Shown: positions 27,789-37,851, numbered from the stretch's first letter. The stretch: DNA of 64,000 bases from Thiomicrorhabdus lithotrophica (GCF_029201445.1 NZ_CP102381.1:1302001-1366000); one strand, 5' to 3'. The notes: generated by a model from the sequence alone, not told the origin. Translations and numbers: made by a program.

Positions 27789-29333
27789 TCAATATGAGTT
27801 TTTTACACAATCAAGCAAACCATCTAAACGACCATCTGCATAAAGTTTATAACCCGTGACCTCTTTTCTAGAGACGGCATACTGATCTTCATACCATAAA
27901 GGCATCGCTGCTAAAGTTGCCTGTAAATGGCGTTGTAAATCTTTATATAATTCAGCTTGCTTTGATAAATCTTGAGTATTACCCGCCAATCGAATCAACT
28001 TATCAGCCACCTGATCACGGTAACGTCCCCTATTTGCTCCACTTGGTGGTATTGCAGAGGAATCAAATACATACTGAAAGATATCCGGGCTTTTAACCCC
28101 TACCCAAGCCAAACTGTATAACTGAAAACGTCCTTTTTTAATATCACTGTAAAAGGTTCCCCAATCATAACTTTGAACATTAAGATGAATTCCCACTTTT
28201 TTAAGTTGAGATTGATAAATAGTCGCTAAACGAATTCTCGTTGGATCATTAGACGTTTTATAACTCAATTCAATGATAGGCTCATTCTGTTCGTTATAAG
28301 TTACCAGGCCTGGTGGAAGCTTTGTAAAGTCCAAAGACTTCAATAAGGCTTTGGCTTTTTTAGGATTAAACTCATAACCAGGCATATCGGTTACACCGCA
28401 CCAATGCTCTGGTACTAATAACCCACCCGCAATACGAGCATGACCAGAGAACATAGCATCGATAATCGACTGTCTATCAATTCCGTGCGCAATCGCTTCT
28501 CTTAATGCAGGCTGTGCCAGTAAAGAATCTTCAAAATTAAATCCAATATAACCAAAATTAGTGCCGCTACTCCAACTAACCTTCAACTCAGGCTGCTTTT
28601 GGCAATACTGAACTAACTCAGGAGAAAGGTCATTTTGAATGATGTCGAGCTCACCCTTTTTAAGTTTTAACACTCTAACCGTGGCATCTTTAACGGGAAT
28701 AAAAACCAAGTTGATTTGATCTGATTGTCTTTGAATAACCAGCTTCTGTTCGCTCAAAGAAACAAATTCACATGGCCCTGAACCCACTGGCTTTTCATGA
28801 AAAGGATGTTGTTTCTCTATTAACGATTTAGGCAAAATTCCAATTACCAAACGACCCACAAAAAGCGCATCGGCTTTATCTAGAACAAACTCAACTTGCG
28901 AGTCGTTTAGGGCTTTAACCGTCTTAATTCCCTTTAAAGAACCTCGGTGCGCTGAGCCCAGCTTTGGGTCTAGAATACTATTATAGGTAGCTACAACATC
29001 TGCAGAAGTAAGCGGTTCACCAGAGTGAAAAACGGATTGTTCATTGATAGTGAATACATAACGCGTATCAGAAAGTTGTTGCCATGTCGCTAAATCAGGG
29101 ATCGCTTCAAACTTTTCATTAAAGTCGATGAGCTGGCGATATAACAACCGATTAACTCGACTAGAAAGTGCATCCGTCGCTTTTCTTGGATCTAGCATCC
29201 TAGGTCGTGAGGTTATACCAACTAAAATTTCTCTATTTTTTGACTGAGTTTGGCAACCTACCAGGCCTGCTAAACTCATTGAACTAAAACTTAAAAGGCT
29301 TGTTTTAAAAAATTGACGACGATTAATACTCAA
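27789..29333 (-). CDS. Extracellular solute-binding lipoprotein, family 5 (peptide/nickel type)
   Basis: A 514-residue SBP_bac_5 protein of DppA/OppA type. The N-terminus has both a twin-arginine-like NRRQFFK motif and a lipobox (LAGLVGC), so it may be a Tat-exported lipoprotein. The SBP core (FHSGEPLTSADVVATYNSIL, REAIAHGIDRQSIIDAMFSG) is intact. It is probably the binding partner of the DppBC-like permeases 1.5 kb further along the same strand, but the riboswitch-DUF2202 unit on the opposite strand lies between them. The dispersed palindrome encodes part of the lipobox. Confidence 0.9.
   Translation of the reverse strand: MSINRRQFFKTSLLSFSSMSLAGLVGCQTQSKNREILVGITSRPRMLDPRKATDALSSRVNRLLYRQLIDFNEKFEAIPDLATWQQLSDTRYVFTINEQSVFHSGEPLTSADVVATYNSILDPKLGSAHRGSLKGIKTVKALNDSQVEFVLDKADALFVGRLVIGILPKSLIEKQHPFHEKPVGSGPCEFVSLSEQKLVIQRQSDQINLVFIPVKDATVRVLKLKKGELDIIQNDLSPELVQYCQKQPELKVSWSSGTNFGYIGFNFEDSLLAQPALREAIAHGIDRQSIIDAMFSGHARIAGGLLVPEHWCGVTDMPGYEFNPKKAKALLKSLDFTKLPPGLVTYNEQNEPIIELSYKTSNDPTRIRLATIYQSQLKKVGIHLNVQSYDWGTFYSDIKKGRFQLYSLAWVGVKSPDIFQYVFDSSAIPPSGANRGRYRDQVADKLIRLAGNTQDLSKQAELYKDLQRHLQATLAAMPLWYEDQYAVSRKEVTGYKLYADGRLDGLLDCVKNSY
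28301..28314. repeat. TTACCAGGCCTGGT palindrome, coding copy in binding-protein gene
   Basis: 12-base core plus the left TT, in the xGL frame (PPGLVTY). Confidence 0.85.
29258..29269. repeat. TACCAGGCCTG, coding copy encoding the lipobox
   Basis: In the xGL frame it encodes AGLV of the lipobox LAGLVGC of the binding protein. Confidence 0.8.
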
Positions 29334-29384
29334 GAGAATAGGTTTCCAAATAGTTTGGTATTTAAACCAAAAGCTTCATTAAAG

Positions 29385-30746
29385 TTACTTGCTAGCCGTT
29401 TGAAGAAGCGGCTCATACTTTTGGATATCTTCTATCGTCAAATCACCTAAACTAGCTTCTAATCTTAATTTATTAAGCACCTGATTGTGTATCGCTTCAA
29501 TTAAATTTTTCTGGGCTGTATTTTGATTGGTTCGGGCCGTTAACACCTCAAGTAAGCTTTTTAAACCAACTTTATACCCCTCTTCTGCCGATTCTAAAAA
29601 CGCATCGTTAGATTTCACTGCTTCACGCAATGCCGCAACTAATTTTTGTCCGCGATCTAAATTCAGTTTTTGGGTTCTCACATTCAATCTGGCATTTTCT
29701 TGCGCTTCACGAAGCGCTTGCTGAGAAGCAATACTTTGGTATTTAGCAGCAGCGACCCTTGAACTAGTTGAACCTCCAGAATATAAAGGCATAGAAACTC
29801 TCACACCAACAGAGGTATTATCAGAGTCAATAAAACTGCTTCCGGCCTGAAAGTCAGAATAAGCGGTATCGGTGTACTTAGCTTGCAAATCAACTGTTGG
29901 CCAATAGCCGCCTCTCTGTACATCAATTTCTTGATTAGCCGTTGAAAGCTTAGCTTGGGCTTGCTTAACTAACAAGTTTTCCACTACGGCACGTTGTTCA
30001 AGGGTTGACATAGATAGGTTTTCACGCGGTAACATCACATCAGGCAAGAGTTTTTTTAAACTACGGTTTTCTAATGTATCAGCTGGCTGACCGGTCAGTT
30101 TAGAAAGCGCTTCTAACGAAACATCTAGACCATTTTCAGCGTTAATGGTCTCTGATTTAGACAAGTCATAACTCGACTTTGCCTGCAATACATCAACCCT
30201 ACTTAATAGACCAAGTTCTGCTGAAGCTTCTGCAGTTTCTAGCTGAGTAGCATCAGCCGCTTCCTTTGTTATAGCTAACCTGAGCGTTTCTTGAGCTAGC
30301 AAAACATCAAAATAAGCCTCAGTTACTCTAATAATTAAGTCTTGTTGTGAGTTTTTTAGCGTCGCTTCTGCTGACTCCACCAAATATTTAGATTTTTCAT
30401 ACTGCGCCCAATTTTCATGTCGATATAGTGATTGATCAAGTGTCAAAGAAAGCGATTGAGTATTAACATCAAAACTATCATTGCTACTATCGGTCACAAA
30501 ATAACTGCCATCCGCTTTAATTTGCGGCAAAAGCGTCGCTAGGGCTGTATCCAACCCCTGCATATCAGCTTGATACTGTGACTCAGCTTGCGCTAGCTGT
30601 GCGTCGTGCGTAAGTGCCATTTGATAAACGTCCGTCAACCCTAGCGAAGCGCCTAAAACTTGCTGGCTGGAAACGGCTAGAATTGATCCAACTAATATGG
30701 ATTTAGTAAATGTTTTATAAGCGTTAACTTTCTTACTGTTTTTCAT
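29385..30746 (-). CDS. TolC-family outer-membrane efflux protein
   Basis: A 453-residue protein with a signal peptide (cleavage near VLG-ASL) and the two-fold repeated alpha/beta architecture of TolC. It contains repeated coiled-coil segments such as TLKNSQQDLIIRVTEAYFDVLLAQ, and its late turn GYKVGLKSLLEVLTARTN is a TolC hallmark. This is the type I secretion/TolC subgroup rather than the NodT lipoprotein subgroup, because no lipobox is seen. No inner-membrane pump gene is adjacent. It overlaps the CYTH gene by 14 bases. Confidence 0.9.
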   Translation of the reverse strand: MKNSKKVNAYKTFTKSILVGSILAVSSQQVLGASLGLTDVYQMALTHDAQLAQAESQYQADMQGLDTALATLLPQIKADGSYFVTDSSNDSFDVNTQSLSLTLDQSLYRHENWAQYEKSKYLVESAEATLKNSQQDLIIRVTEAYFDVLLAQETLRLAITKEAADATQLETAEASAELGLLSRVDVLQAKSSYDLSKSETINAENGLDVSLEALSKLTGQPADTLENRSLKKLLPDVMLPRENLSMSTLEQRAVVENLLVKQAQAKLSTANQEIDVQRGGYWPTVDLQAKYTDTAYSDFQAGSSFIDSDNTSVGVRVSMPLYSGGSTSSRVAAAKYQSIASQQALREAQENARLNVRTQKLNLDRGQKLVAALREAVKSNDAFLESAEEGYKVGLKSLLEVLTARTNQNTAQKNLIEAIHNQVLNKLRLEASLGDLTIEDIQKYEPLLQTASK

Positions 30747-31230
30747 CTTCTGACCAACTGTTATAGGGGGTTTTACTCAAACTAATATTATAAAAGCGAA
30801 CTTCTTCTGTAACTTCTCTACCAGCCCAGCAAGGTATTTCAAACTTTTCATCTTCACTCTTTAACTCTACTTCCGCAACGATTAAACCTTCATTTTCGCC
30901 AAAAAACTCGTCAATCTCCCAAGTGTGATTGCCTACTTTAACAAGATATCGCACTTTTTCAATGACGGGGCCTGTCGCAAGAGTCGCTAAAATTCTCTGG
31001 CCGTCTTCTAAAGGAATCTCATACTCATATTCATCACGGCTTAAACCAATTTCTAAACTTTTAATGTTCATATTGGCTTTATCGCCTTCGATACGAACAC
31101 GCACTGAACTTTTTGAACTTTTGTCTGCAATATCGTTTAGGTAACCTTGTGCAAAATGCGTTTTCTGGTGAGCTAACGCTTTCCAGTCTTGATCTTTCAA
31201 CAAGAACTTACGTTCTATTTCTCTTGCCAT
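30733..31230 (-). CDS. CYTH-domain protein (adenylate cyclase/triphosphatase fold)
   Basis: A 165-residue triphosphate-tunnel protein. The signature EIERKFLL is at residues 4-11, followed by the charged strands VRVRIEGDKANMNIKS, DEYEYEIPLEDG, and EIDEFFGENEGLIVAEVEL. Many bacterial stand-alone CYTH proteins hydrolyse inorganic triphosphate; this one fits that class. It is coupled to the TolC-like gene by a 14-base overlap. Confidence 0.88.
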   Translation of the reverse strand: MAREIERKFLLKDQDWKALAHQKTHFAQGYLNDIADKSSKSSVRVRIEGDKANMNIKSLEIGLSRDEYEYEIPLEDGQRILATLATGPVIEKVRYLVKVGNHTWEIDEFFGENEGLIVAEVELKSEDEKFEIPCWAGREVTEEVRFYNISLSKTPYNSWSEDEKQ

Positions 31231-31292
31231 TTAATACAATTCCTAACGATTACAGTGAATTTTTTTTACTTAAGTACATAGTTTATTTTAAT

Positions 31293-32186
31293 TTAAGGAT
31301 TATAAACACCTGTTGAAAGATAACGATCTCCACGATCGCAAATAATACAAACAATGACAGCGTTCTCAACCTCATTGGCAACTTGCAAAGCTGCAGCAAC
31401 CGAACCACCTGAAGAAACACCACCAAAGATGCCCTCTTCAACGGCTAAACGGCGCATGGTTTCTTCAGCAAGATTTTGCGACATATCAATCGTTCTATCA
31501 ACACGAGTTGATTCATAAATCTTAGGCATATATTCAGCTGGCCAACGTCGAATTCCAGGAATTGCCGCACCATCTGCAGGTTGAACACCTACTATTTGTA
31601 CATCTGCACTCTGCTCTTTCAGATACATAGAGGTGCCCATAATGGTTCCTGTTGTACCCATTGCGCTTACAAAATGGGTAACAGTGCCTTCTGTATCGTG
31701 CCAAATCTCAGGCCCAGTAGAATGGTAATGCGCTAAAGGGTTGTCCGGGTTAGCAAACTGATCCAAAACCACACCCTCTCCGTTTGCAGCCATTCTATCA
31801 GCTAAATCACGCGCGCCTTCCATTCCGTCTTCTTTTGTGACTTCTATCAATTCGGCACCATAAGCCGCCATAGAAGCTTTACGTTCCATACTCATGTTAT
31901 TTGGCATAATCAATTTCATCTTATACCCCATCATTGCAGCAGCCATTGCAAGCGCAATACCTGTATTGCCACTCGTTGCTTCAATCAAGGTATCTCCAGG
32001 TGCGATATCACCTCTTAACTCTGCTTGCTTAATCATGTTAATGGCAGGACGATCTTTTACTGATCCTGCTGGGTTATTACCTTCTAGCTTAGCTAAAACA
32101 ACACTATTGGTTTTAGTGTTCACCATTCTTTGTAGTTTAACCAACGGGGTATTCCCGACAAAATCCATTAAAGTTTTATATTCCAT
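31293..32186 (-). CDS. cysM: Cysteine synthase B
   Basis: CysM makes cysteine from O-acetylserine and sulfide, or S-sulfocysteine from thiosulfate. The 297-residue PLP fold II protein shows GNTPLVKLQ, the Schiff-base Lys in NPAGSVKDR, TSGNTGIALA and GGVSSGGSVAA. The ILE.RRWP-like segment (AIPGIRRWPAEYMPKIY) favours the CysM over the CysK branch. Thiosulfate use would suit a sulfur-oxidising bacterium, but that is inference. Confidence 0.92.
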   Translation of the reverse strand: MEYKTLMDFVGNTPLVKLQRMVNTKTNSVVLAKLEGNNPAGSVKDRPAINMIKQAELRGDIAPGDTLIEATSGNTGIALAMAAAMMGYKMKLIMPNNMSMERKASMAAYGAELIEVTKEDGMEGARDLADRMAANGEGVVLDQFANPDNPLAHYHSTGPEIWHDTEGTVTHFVSAMGTTGTIMGTSMYLKEQSADVQIVGVQPADGAAIPGIRRWPAEYMPKIYESTRVDRTIDMSQNLAEETMRRLAVEEGIFGGVSSGGSVAAALQVANEVENAVIVCIICDRGDRYLSTGVYNP

Positions 32187-32221
32187 CTACTTTCCTATGA
32201 GTTTAAAACAGGATTTATGAC

Positions 32222-33115
32222 TTAGGCTAGCCACAAACCTAAAGCGATTAATGCAGGTATTAAGATGTTTATTATGACATTCATTCCTAAAGCTGGCATG
32301 AGTTTCTCAAGGTTGTCATGGTCTTTTAAGACTATCAATATCATAGGTACAGCCAATGCAAAACCTATAAGACCCAACAGAGTTATATTAGGTAAATCAA
32401 AATAACGAATTGATACTAAAAAAATCGCTAAAGCCAATACTACAAACACTGAGAATATATACATTGACCGTGCAACACCAAATTTCATTAAAATGTTATT
32501 TCGTCCTACTTTTTTATCAGCTTGTAAATCAGGGACTTGATTGAGTAATAAAAGATTATTTACCAAAAAAAAAGGAACCATAGATAGAGATAAAACCAAA
32601 AAAGATATCTCGCCCGTTAATACGAAATAACTTCCCATCACCATAAGAGGTCCAAATGCCAAGCCTGGTGCAATTAAACACATTAATGGTGATTTGGTGA
32701 TTTTAGAGGTGTATAAGGCAATCACTGCCAACCCGACAATACCAATAGGTAATATTTGCCAACCTTTTAGATAAACAAACAACAAACCTAATAAAATTAA
32801 GGCCATCACAATAACTTTAAAACTATTCCAAACACTTTCAGCCGCTTGTGGGTTTAATTGCAAAGCACCGCTTCCACCACTAAAAGGCGTTTTAACCGTA
32901 ATAAAATCCAAACCTGATTGATTATCTTGAAATTCATTCAGCAGATTTACCGCAGCATGCGCTAATACTGCGCCTAAGGTAGTCATGGCAAAAAGCCCCC
33001 AAGACCAACTAAACCCTTGAAAATTTGCTATAGCAGAAGCCATCAGTACCACTGAAAAACTTAAAATAAGAAAGTTTGGCCTGGATGCCATAACAACCGT
33101 TTTTAGATTCTGCAC
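32222..33115 (-). CDS. UbiA-family prenyltransferase (MenA-like)
   Basis: A 297-residue protein with eight to nine predicted helices and the two aspartate-rich motifs of UbiA enzymes: NEFQDNQSGLD near residue 70 and DLQADKKVGRN near residue 200. The arrangement resembles MenA (1,4-dihydroxy-2-naphthoate prenyltransferase) and its unassigned relatives. The start GTG at 33115 has AGGGGG four bases upstream and is preferred to GTG at 33130. No other quinone genes are adjacent, so the aromatic substrate is open. Confidence 0.85.
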   Translation of the reverse strand: MQNLKTVVMASRPNFLILSFSVVLMASAIANFQGFSWSWGLFAMTTLGAVLAHAAVNLLNEFQDNQSGLDFITVKTPFSGGSGALQLNPQAAESVWNSFKVIVMALILLGLLFVYLKGWQILPIGIVGLAVIALYTSKITKSPLMCLIAPGLAFGPLMVMGSYFVLTGEISFLVLSLSMVPFFLVNNLLLLNQVPDLQADKKVGRNNILMKFGVARSMYIFSVFVVLALAIFLVSIRYFDLPNITLLGLIGFALAVPMILIVLKDHDNLEKLMPALGMNVIINILIPALIALGLWLA

Positions 33116-33321
33116 AATTCCCCCTATCACAAAGCTGCCAAAGTGGCATTAAAGATGCTTGTTAAAAATTATACAAATAAATACTATAGATAATCTTATA
33201 TGAATAAGCATATAAGTAATAAAAATTATATTTATAGTGTAAAACGTGACAAAATTAACCAAATAAATATATAAAAATAATATTTTCTTTACCCATAGTC
33301 TCTTTAAAAAGGATTTAACTC

Positions 33322-35964
33322 ATGCTTGCTAACTCATCCTTAAAAACTAAAGTCCTTCTATCCGCAATGGCCATTGGGCTTGTTGCCGCTAGTATTCTTG
33401 GTGTTGTTATTTATAACAGTTCCGTAGCACCGATTAAAGAAGAGAAGAAGGTCATACTTATTAACGAAATGACTGACTATATCAATGCTAAACTTGACTT
33501 GAAGATTCAAGCAGGAATTTTAGGTTCTACTGCTTTATCTATTCAAAAAAGTGTTGTTGAAGCTCTTGAAGTTGAAGAACGTGAAGAAATGATTGATGTT
33601 TTTTCTGGCATAAGGGACCAATTCAAAAATCAAACAAACTATAAAAATATTCAAACTCAGTTAATCACGGCTGATGGTCGTTCATTAATCAAGTCTTGGG
33701 ATATTGACAGTTATGGTCAAAACCTTTCAAGTAACCCGCTAATCAAAAATGCCATGAAAGAAAAGAAAGCCCACGGTTCTCTCGCTATTGGGGCTAGAGG
33801 TGTTTCTATTATTGCTATCTCACCAGTTATCTCGGATGGCGACATGTACGGCATGATTGCAATGATTCAAGGCCTTGCATCAGTCCGAAAAGCCTTTACT
33901 AAAGAAAAAAATGGACAATGGGTGTTACTCGTTGATAGAGATTATATTAAAAACCGCTATGGTGACATGCCTGTAATTGAAAAAAACACCGTATTTACAG
34001 ATAAGTATATTGTTGCAAATGACAAATGGTTCCCTAAAGAGGTGGTCAGTTTTGCAAAATCAGCTTTTAAGCCTGTTGACGGAAAACAAGACTCTGTTTA
34101 TAGCCATGAGGATAAAGTCTTAATTGATATTCCTGCTTATGATGAAGAGCAGAAAATTTTTGGTCGTCATTTATTCATTATTGATAAGTCAGTATATGAT
34201 GCACCAATTGATGCGGCTATTATGAACGCCCAAATTTCTCTAGCGGGTATTCTGATTGCCATTATTCTATTAACAGTTAGTATTGTTATGATTGTCGGTC
34301 GCTTAGTTATTACTCCACTTCAAAGCGTTCAACAGAACACAGCAAAAATTCTTAACACTGGTGATTTCAGTATCCGTAACGAGGTTCATTCTAACGATGA
34401 AGTAGGTAAAACATCCGTTGCAATTAACCAGCTCTTGGAACAGATTGGTAACGCACTAAAAGACGCTAACCAAACCGTTCATGCTATTTCTCAAGGAGAC
34501 TTCTCTACTCGTATAGAAGGAAATTACCAAGGTGATCTTGAGAAACTTAAAAATGGAATAAATTCTAGTACTGAAACCATATCTTCCGTCATGAACAACC
34601 TTTCGAGCGCAATGATTGCTATGCGTGATGGAAATTACAACACTCAAATGCAAACTGGTAATTCTCAAGGTCGTTACAAAGAAATGCTTGATAATGCTCA
34701 ACAAGCCTTTAATGAAACCAACCTAGTTATCTCAGAAATTAACTCTGTCATGATGGCCATGCAACAAGGTAACTTTGATGAAAGAGTTAATATTGATGCC
34801 AAAGGTGATTTACACACTTTAAAGACGCATATCAATGAATCTATGCACAGCCTTAACTCTGCAATCAATGATATATCTAAAGTTGTCACAGCACTAAGTA
34901 CAGGTGATTTAACTCAAACCATTAGTAATCAATATCAAGGTGATTTACTTCAATTAAAAGATGCAATAAATCAGTCAATTGAAACCTTATCTGGCATTGT
35001 TTCTGAAGCCGTTCAATCAGGTATTGTTGTTAACAATGAAGCAAATAGCTTATCTTCTGATTCAGAAGTGCTTAGCGAAAAAGTTCAGCAACAAGCCGCT
35101 GCTATTGAAGAAACCTCAGCCACAATGGAAGAGATGAATGCTGCCGTTCAAAACAACACTCAAAATGCTGAACAAGCATCTGAAGTTGTAGAAAAGGTTC
35201 AATCAGAATCAGAACAAGCCAGTGAAGTAATGACTCGTACAATTGAAGCAATGAATGGTATTCAAGACTCAAGTAATGAAATTGCCGAAATCGTTACACT
35301 TATTGACAGTATCGCCTTCCAAACTAATTTACTTGCATTAAACGCGGCCGTTGAGGCCGCTAGAGCAGGTGAACATGGTAGAGGTTTTGCTGTTGTTGCA
35401 GGTGAAGTACGCGCATTAGCTCAAAAATCTGCTGATGCTGCTAAAGACATTAAAAATCTAATCGACTCTAGTGTGCAAAGAATTGGTCAAGGTACAAAAC
35501 TTGCAAGTGAATCTGGTGACGTACTTCGTGAAATTACTCAGTCAATTAATGACGTTGCGGTCATGATCCACCAGATTAATTCTGCATCGCAAGAACAAGC
35601 TGAGGGTGTTGCTCAGGTACATCATGCCATTAGTGATATTGACTCAGCGACTCAAGCCAACGCAAGCTTAGTAGATAAAACTTCAAGTTCTGCTAATAGC
35701 ATGAAACAACAGGCAAGCGACTTAAATCGTAGCATGGCATTCTTTAAAACGAACCATACTGCGACTAATTACGTTGCCCCTGCAAAACAAGCTCCTGTTG
35801 AGCCTGCGAAGAAGGTTAAGGTTCCTGCTACAACTGCTTCTGATAAAAACTCAACACAACATTCTGAGCCTAAAGTTAAAACAACTGAAACTAAAAAGCC
35901 TGAAATTAAAAAAACTGATAACCTTCCAGCAAGTGATAACAGTGAAGAATGGTCAGAATTTTAA
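33322..35964 (+). CDS. Methyl-accepting chemotaxis protein with serial HAMP-like repeats and CheR-tether-like tail
   Basis: An 880-residue receptor. TM1 is near residues 10-31, a large periplasmic sensor lies between it and TM2 (about 303-327), then a HAMP domain and two to three more HAMP-like segments (repeats ending in GD(F/L)xxx(I) such as [33 protein letters not shown]). The signalling hairpin tip is intact ([20 protein letters not shown]). The C-terminus, after a Lys/Pro/Thr-rich linker, ends EEWSEF, matching the xWxx(F/Y) pentapeptide that tethers CheR/CheB. No che operon is adjacent. A terminator follows. Confidence 0.93.
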   Translation: MLANSSLKTKVLLSAMAIGLVAASILGVVIYNSSVAPIKEEKKVILINEMTDYINAKLDLKIQAGILGSTALSIQKSVVEALEVEEREEMIDVFSGIRDQFKNQTNYKNIQTQLITADGRSLIKSWDIDSYGQNLSSNPLIKNAMKEKKAHGSLAIGARGVSIIAISPVISDGDMYGMIAMIQGLASVRKAFTKEKNGQWVLLVDRDYIKNRYGDMPVIEKNTVFTDKYIVANDKWFPKEVVSFAKSAFKPVDGKQDSVYSHEDKVLIDIPAYDEEQKIFGRHLFIIDKSVYDAPIDAAIMNAQISLAGILIAIILLTVSIVMIVGRLVITPLQSVQQNTAKILNTGDFSIRNEVHSNDEVGKTSVAINQLLEQIGNALKDANQTVHAISQGDFSTRIEGNYQGDLEKLKNGINSSTETISSVMNNLSSAMIAMRDGNYNTQMQTGNSQGRYKEMLDNAQQAFNETNLVISEINSVMMAMQQGNFDERVNIDAKGDLHTLKTHINESMHSLNSAINDISKVVTALSTGDLTQTISNQYQGDLLQLKDAINQSIETLSGIVSEAVQSGIVVNNEANSLSSDSEVLSEKVQQQAAAIEETSATMEEMNAAVQNNTQNAEQASEVVEKVQSESEQASEVMTRTIEAMNGIQDSSNEIAEIVTLIDSIAFQTNLLALNAAVEAARAGEHGRGFAVVAGEVRALAQKSADAAKDIKNLIDSSVQRIGQGTKLASESGDVLREITQSINDVAVMIHQINSASQEQAEGVAQVHHAISDIDSATQANASLVDKTSSSANSMKQQASDLNRSMAFFKTNHTATNYVAPAKQAPVEPAKKVKVPATTASDKNSTQHSEPKVKTTETKKPEIKKTDNLPASDNSEEWSEF

Positions 35965-35995
35965 TATCTAATATCTAATAAATAATAACTCAAAT

Positions 35996-36023
35996 AAAAA
36001 CGCCCCAATTCAGGGGCGTTTTT
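35996..36023 (+). terminator. Rho-independent terminator after the chemoreceptor gene
   Basis: AAAAACGCCCC, loop AATTCA, GGGGCGTTTTT. Convergent genes flank it. Confidence 0.92.
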
Positions 36024-36068
36024 ATTTTTAGAGCCTTTTAATCAATACAAGAACATTAGCCTGTTACC

Positions 36069-36974
36069 CTAATCTAATCGATAACCATCTAAGCGGACAA
36101 ACCAGCCTTTTAACCATCTTTGTTCATTTCTTGATTTGGGCGCGAGTTGAACCCGCAACGCTAAACGCGATTTAGCTGAAAAGATGAATTTATCTAATAT
36201 GTCTTCTCTTGGCATGTTTTTCAAAAGCCCTATATTGAAGTTCATACTATCTAAAACAGATAATAAGCCCCACTGCTGCCCTTTGTATTGTTCTTTAGAG
36301 TTACCGAGTCCTTTGAAATTTACATAATCAATCACTGCGAACCGACCTTTTTTAAAGCTCAACAAAATCTCTACTAACTGAATGTAATATTGTTTATCTC
36401 TAACTACTAGATTATCGTCTAAGGCGTTAGAAAACCGCTGTAAAAACTGTTTAATAATAAACTCTGATTGATAGCTTTTAGTCTCATACAACCAGGTACG
36501 TAGCTCATTTAATTGCTCAGAAGACCTTGCACTGTCAAATAATTGTTTGTTAGGCCAAGGGGAATGCATAGGAGATAAATCAATTACCCACTGTGGTGGC
36601 GGTTTAAAATTTGAAACATAACGCACCATATCTGGAAAAGTCTCATGAAAATTGGTTTGAACACCAGCAGGAAACCAAATAAAGTGCCCAATACCAAAAG
36701 ATGGAAAATCCTCACCCTTTCCCCAATAAGTTAGGTTTTCAACTTTAGAGGCACATTCATTTTGATATATTCTGTCACCTATCCACTGTTTTTCTGAATC
36801 AGATAACTCCCCAAGGAGAGATAAACTATTAATGGATAACGAAGACTCTTGGTTAACTGTATTAACGCTTTGAGATGCCATAGATATAGGCATATTTATA
36901 ACAAGTAACAGCGAAACACTACTAAGAAGAGTTGATGATAATGAGGTTTTGCTAGGCTTAAACAAAATTTGCAT
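36069..36974 (-). CDS. Exported protein of unknown function with GIGHFIWF motif
   Basis: About 301 residues with a hydrophobic N-terminal segment (residues 15-34) that looks like a signal peptide. The mature part has WIGDRIYQNEC near residue 65, then SFGIGHFIWFPAG near residue 95. An invariant-looking Glu followed about 27 residues later by a glycine-rich GxGH recalls lysozyme-like glycosidases, but I cannot assign a family. The start may be ATG 36974 or GTG 36983; the GTG lies inside the dispersed palindrome, so translation could be affected by it. Confidence 0.75.
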   Translation of the reverse strand: MQILFKPSKTSLSSTLLSSVSLLLVINMPISMASQSVNTVNQESSLSINSLSLLGELSDSEKQWIGDRIYQNECASKVENLTYWGKGEDFPSFGIGHFIWFPAGVQTNFHETFPDMVRYVSNFKPPPQWVIDLSPMHSPWPNKQLFDSARSSEQLNELRTWLYETKSYQSEFIIKQFLQRFSNALDDNLVVRDKQYYIQLVEILLSFKKGRFAVIDYVNFKGLGNSKEQYKGQQWGLLSVLDSMNFNIGLLKNMPREDILDKFIFSAKSRLALRVQLAPKSRNEQRWLKGWFVRLDGYRLD

Positions 36975-36979
36975 AAATG

Positions 36980-36995
36980 ACACCAGGCCTGGTAA
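36980..36995. repeat. ACACCAGGCCTGGTAA palindrome at the 5' end of the GIGHFIWF gene
   Basis: 12-base perfect core at 36982-36993. It lies within about 20 bases upstream of ATG 36974 and covers the alternative GTG start, so as an RNA hairpin it would hide the ribosome-binding region. Confidence 0.85.
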
Positions 36996-37052
36996 CTATA
37001 GATTTATACAAAATCTTGCATTTCATAAAGAGTAAATAAACAATCAAAGTCA

Positions 37053-37718
37053 CTAATAAGTGAGTAAGCTCGCTAAATGACCATCCATATGCTTCACCAT
37101 ACCTTTATACATAGTTGGTAATTCAGGTACTACAGATTGCTTAACGCACTCTAAAGCTAGTAGATTCTCAGACCATTTGGCAAGCTTAGGAGTATCAGCT
37201 AACAAGTCAATATTCGTTAGATTTTTAACAAACTCCATACGCATAAACATGGGTGCGTAAGCGGCATCAATCATATTAAAGTCAGAGCCATTAAAAAACC
37301 TGTCTCCAGAATGAACGGCCTCTAACTGCTTCAACTTCTGTAATATAAAGGTACGTTTTTCATTAAAGACCGCTTCATCTTTATTGGTAACCATTGGATG
37401 AAGAGCCATAAGAATGTCACCACCAAAACTAATCCAAGCACGGTTTTTAGCCTTCACTAATGGGTTTACTGGCTGAAGAGACGGTGGTGTTATTTCATCC
37501 ACATATTCTTGGATAACCGATGATTCGAATAAAACATCGTCCCCTACCTTTAATACCGGAACTTGTCCTAAGGGAGAAACATCTTTAAACCATTCTGGCG
37601 GGTTGTTTAAATCAATATAGGTAATGTCAAAATCAACGGCTTTTTTCTTCAAAACAATCACCGCACGCTGAACAAATGGACAAAGTTTAAAACTAATTAA
37701 CTCTAATTTATCAGACAT
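37053..37718 (-). CDS. Glutathione S-transferase family protein
   Basis: A 221-residue GST with an N-terminal thioredoxin-like domain (ELISFKLCPFVQRAVIVLKKK, with the CPFVQ motif of the omega-like/dehydroascorbate reductase group) and an all-helical C-terminal domain. The cis-Pro motif GQVPVL and FESSVIQEYVDE are intact. ATG 37718 is chosen because the AAGGA site lies at proper distance, while it touches the alternative ATG 37724. Confidence 0.9.
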   Translation of the reverse strand: MSDKLELISFKLCPFVQRAVIVLKKKAVDFDITYIDLNNPPEWFKDVSPLGQVPVLKVGDDVLFESSVIQEYVDEITPPSLQPVNPLVKAKNRAWISFGGDILMALHPMVTNKDEAVFNEKRTFILQKLKQLEAVHSGDRFFNGSDFNMIDAAYAPMFMRMEFVKNLTNIDLLADTPKLAKWSENLLALECVKQSVVPELPTMYKGMVKHMDGHLASLLTY

Positions 37719-37768
37719 AAACATTCCTTAGATTAAATGCATTTCAATTAATAAAAATTAAAACATAA

Positions 37769-37830
37769 AAAAAGGCCACATGGTATAGCGAAATAAAGTT
37801 TATATAACTCGCAACTTATATGGCCTTTTA
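37769..37830 (-). terminator. Rho-independent terminator after trhP-yfhL
   Basis: On the minus strand AAAAGGCCA pairs with TGGCCTTTT across an AT-rich stem, with a GCGA/TCGC inner helix and seven T residues after it. It lies just past the yfhL stop. Confidence 0.75.
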
Positions 37831-37851
37831 AAAATTTATAAATCGAACCAA

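Noticed and set aside
36971-36995. GTG at 36983 as the firm start of the exported protein
   Set aside because: It lies inside the palindrome and lacks a good ribosome-binding site; the ATG at 36974 is at least as likely.
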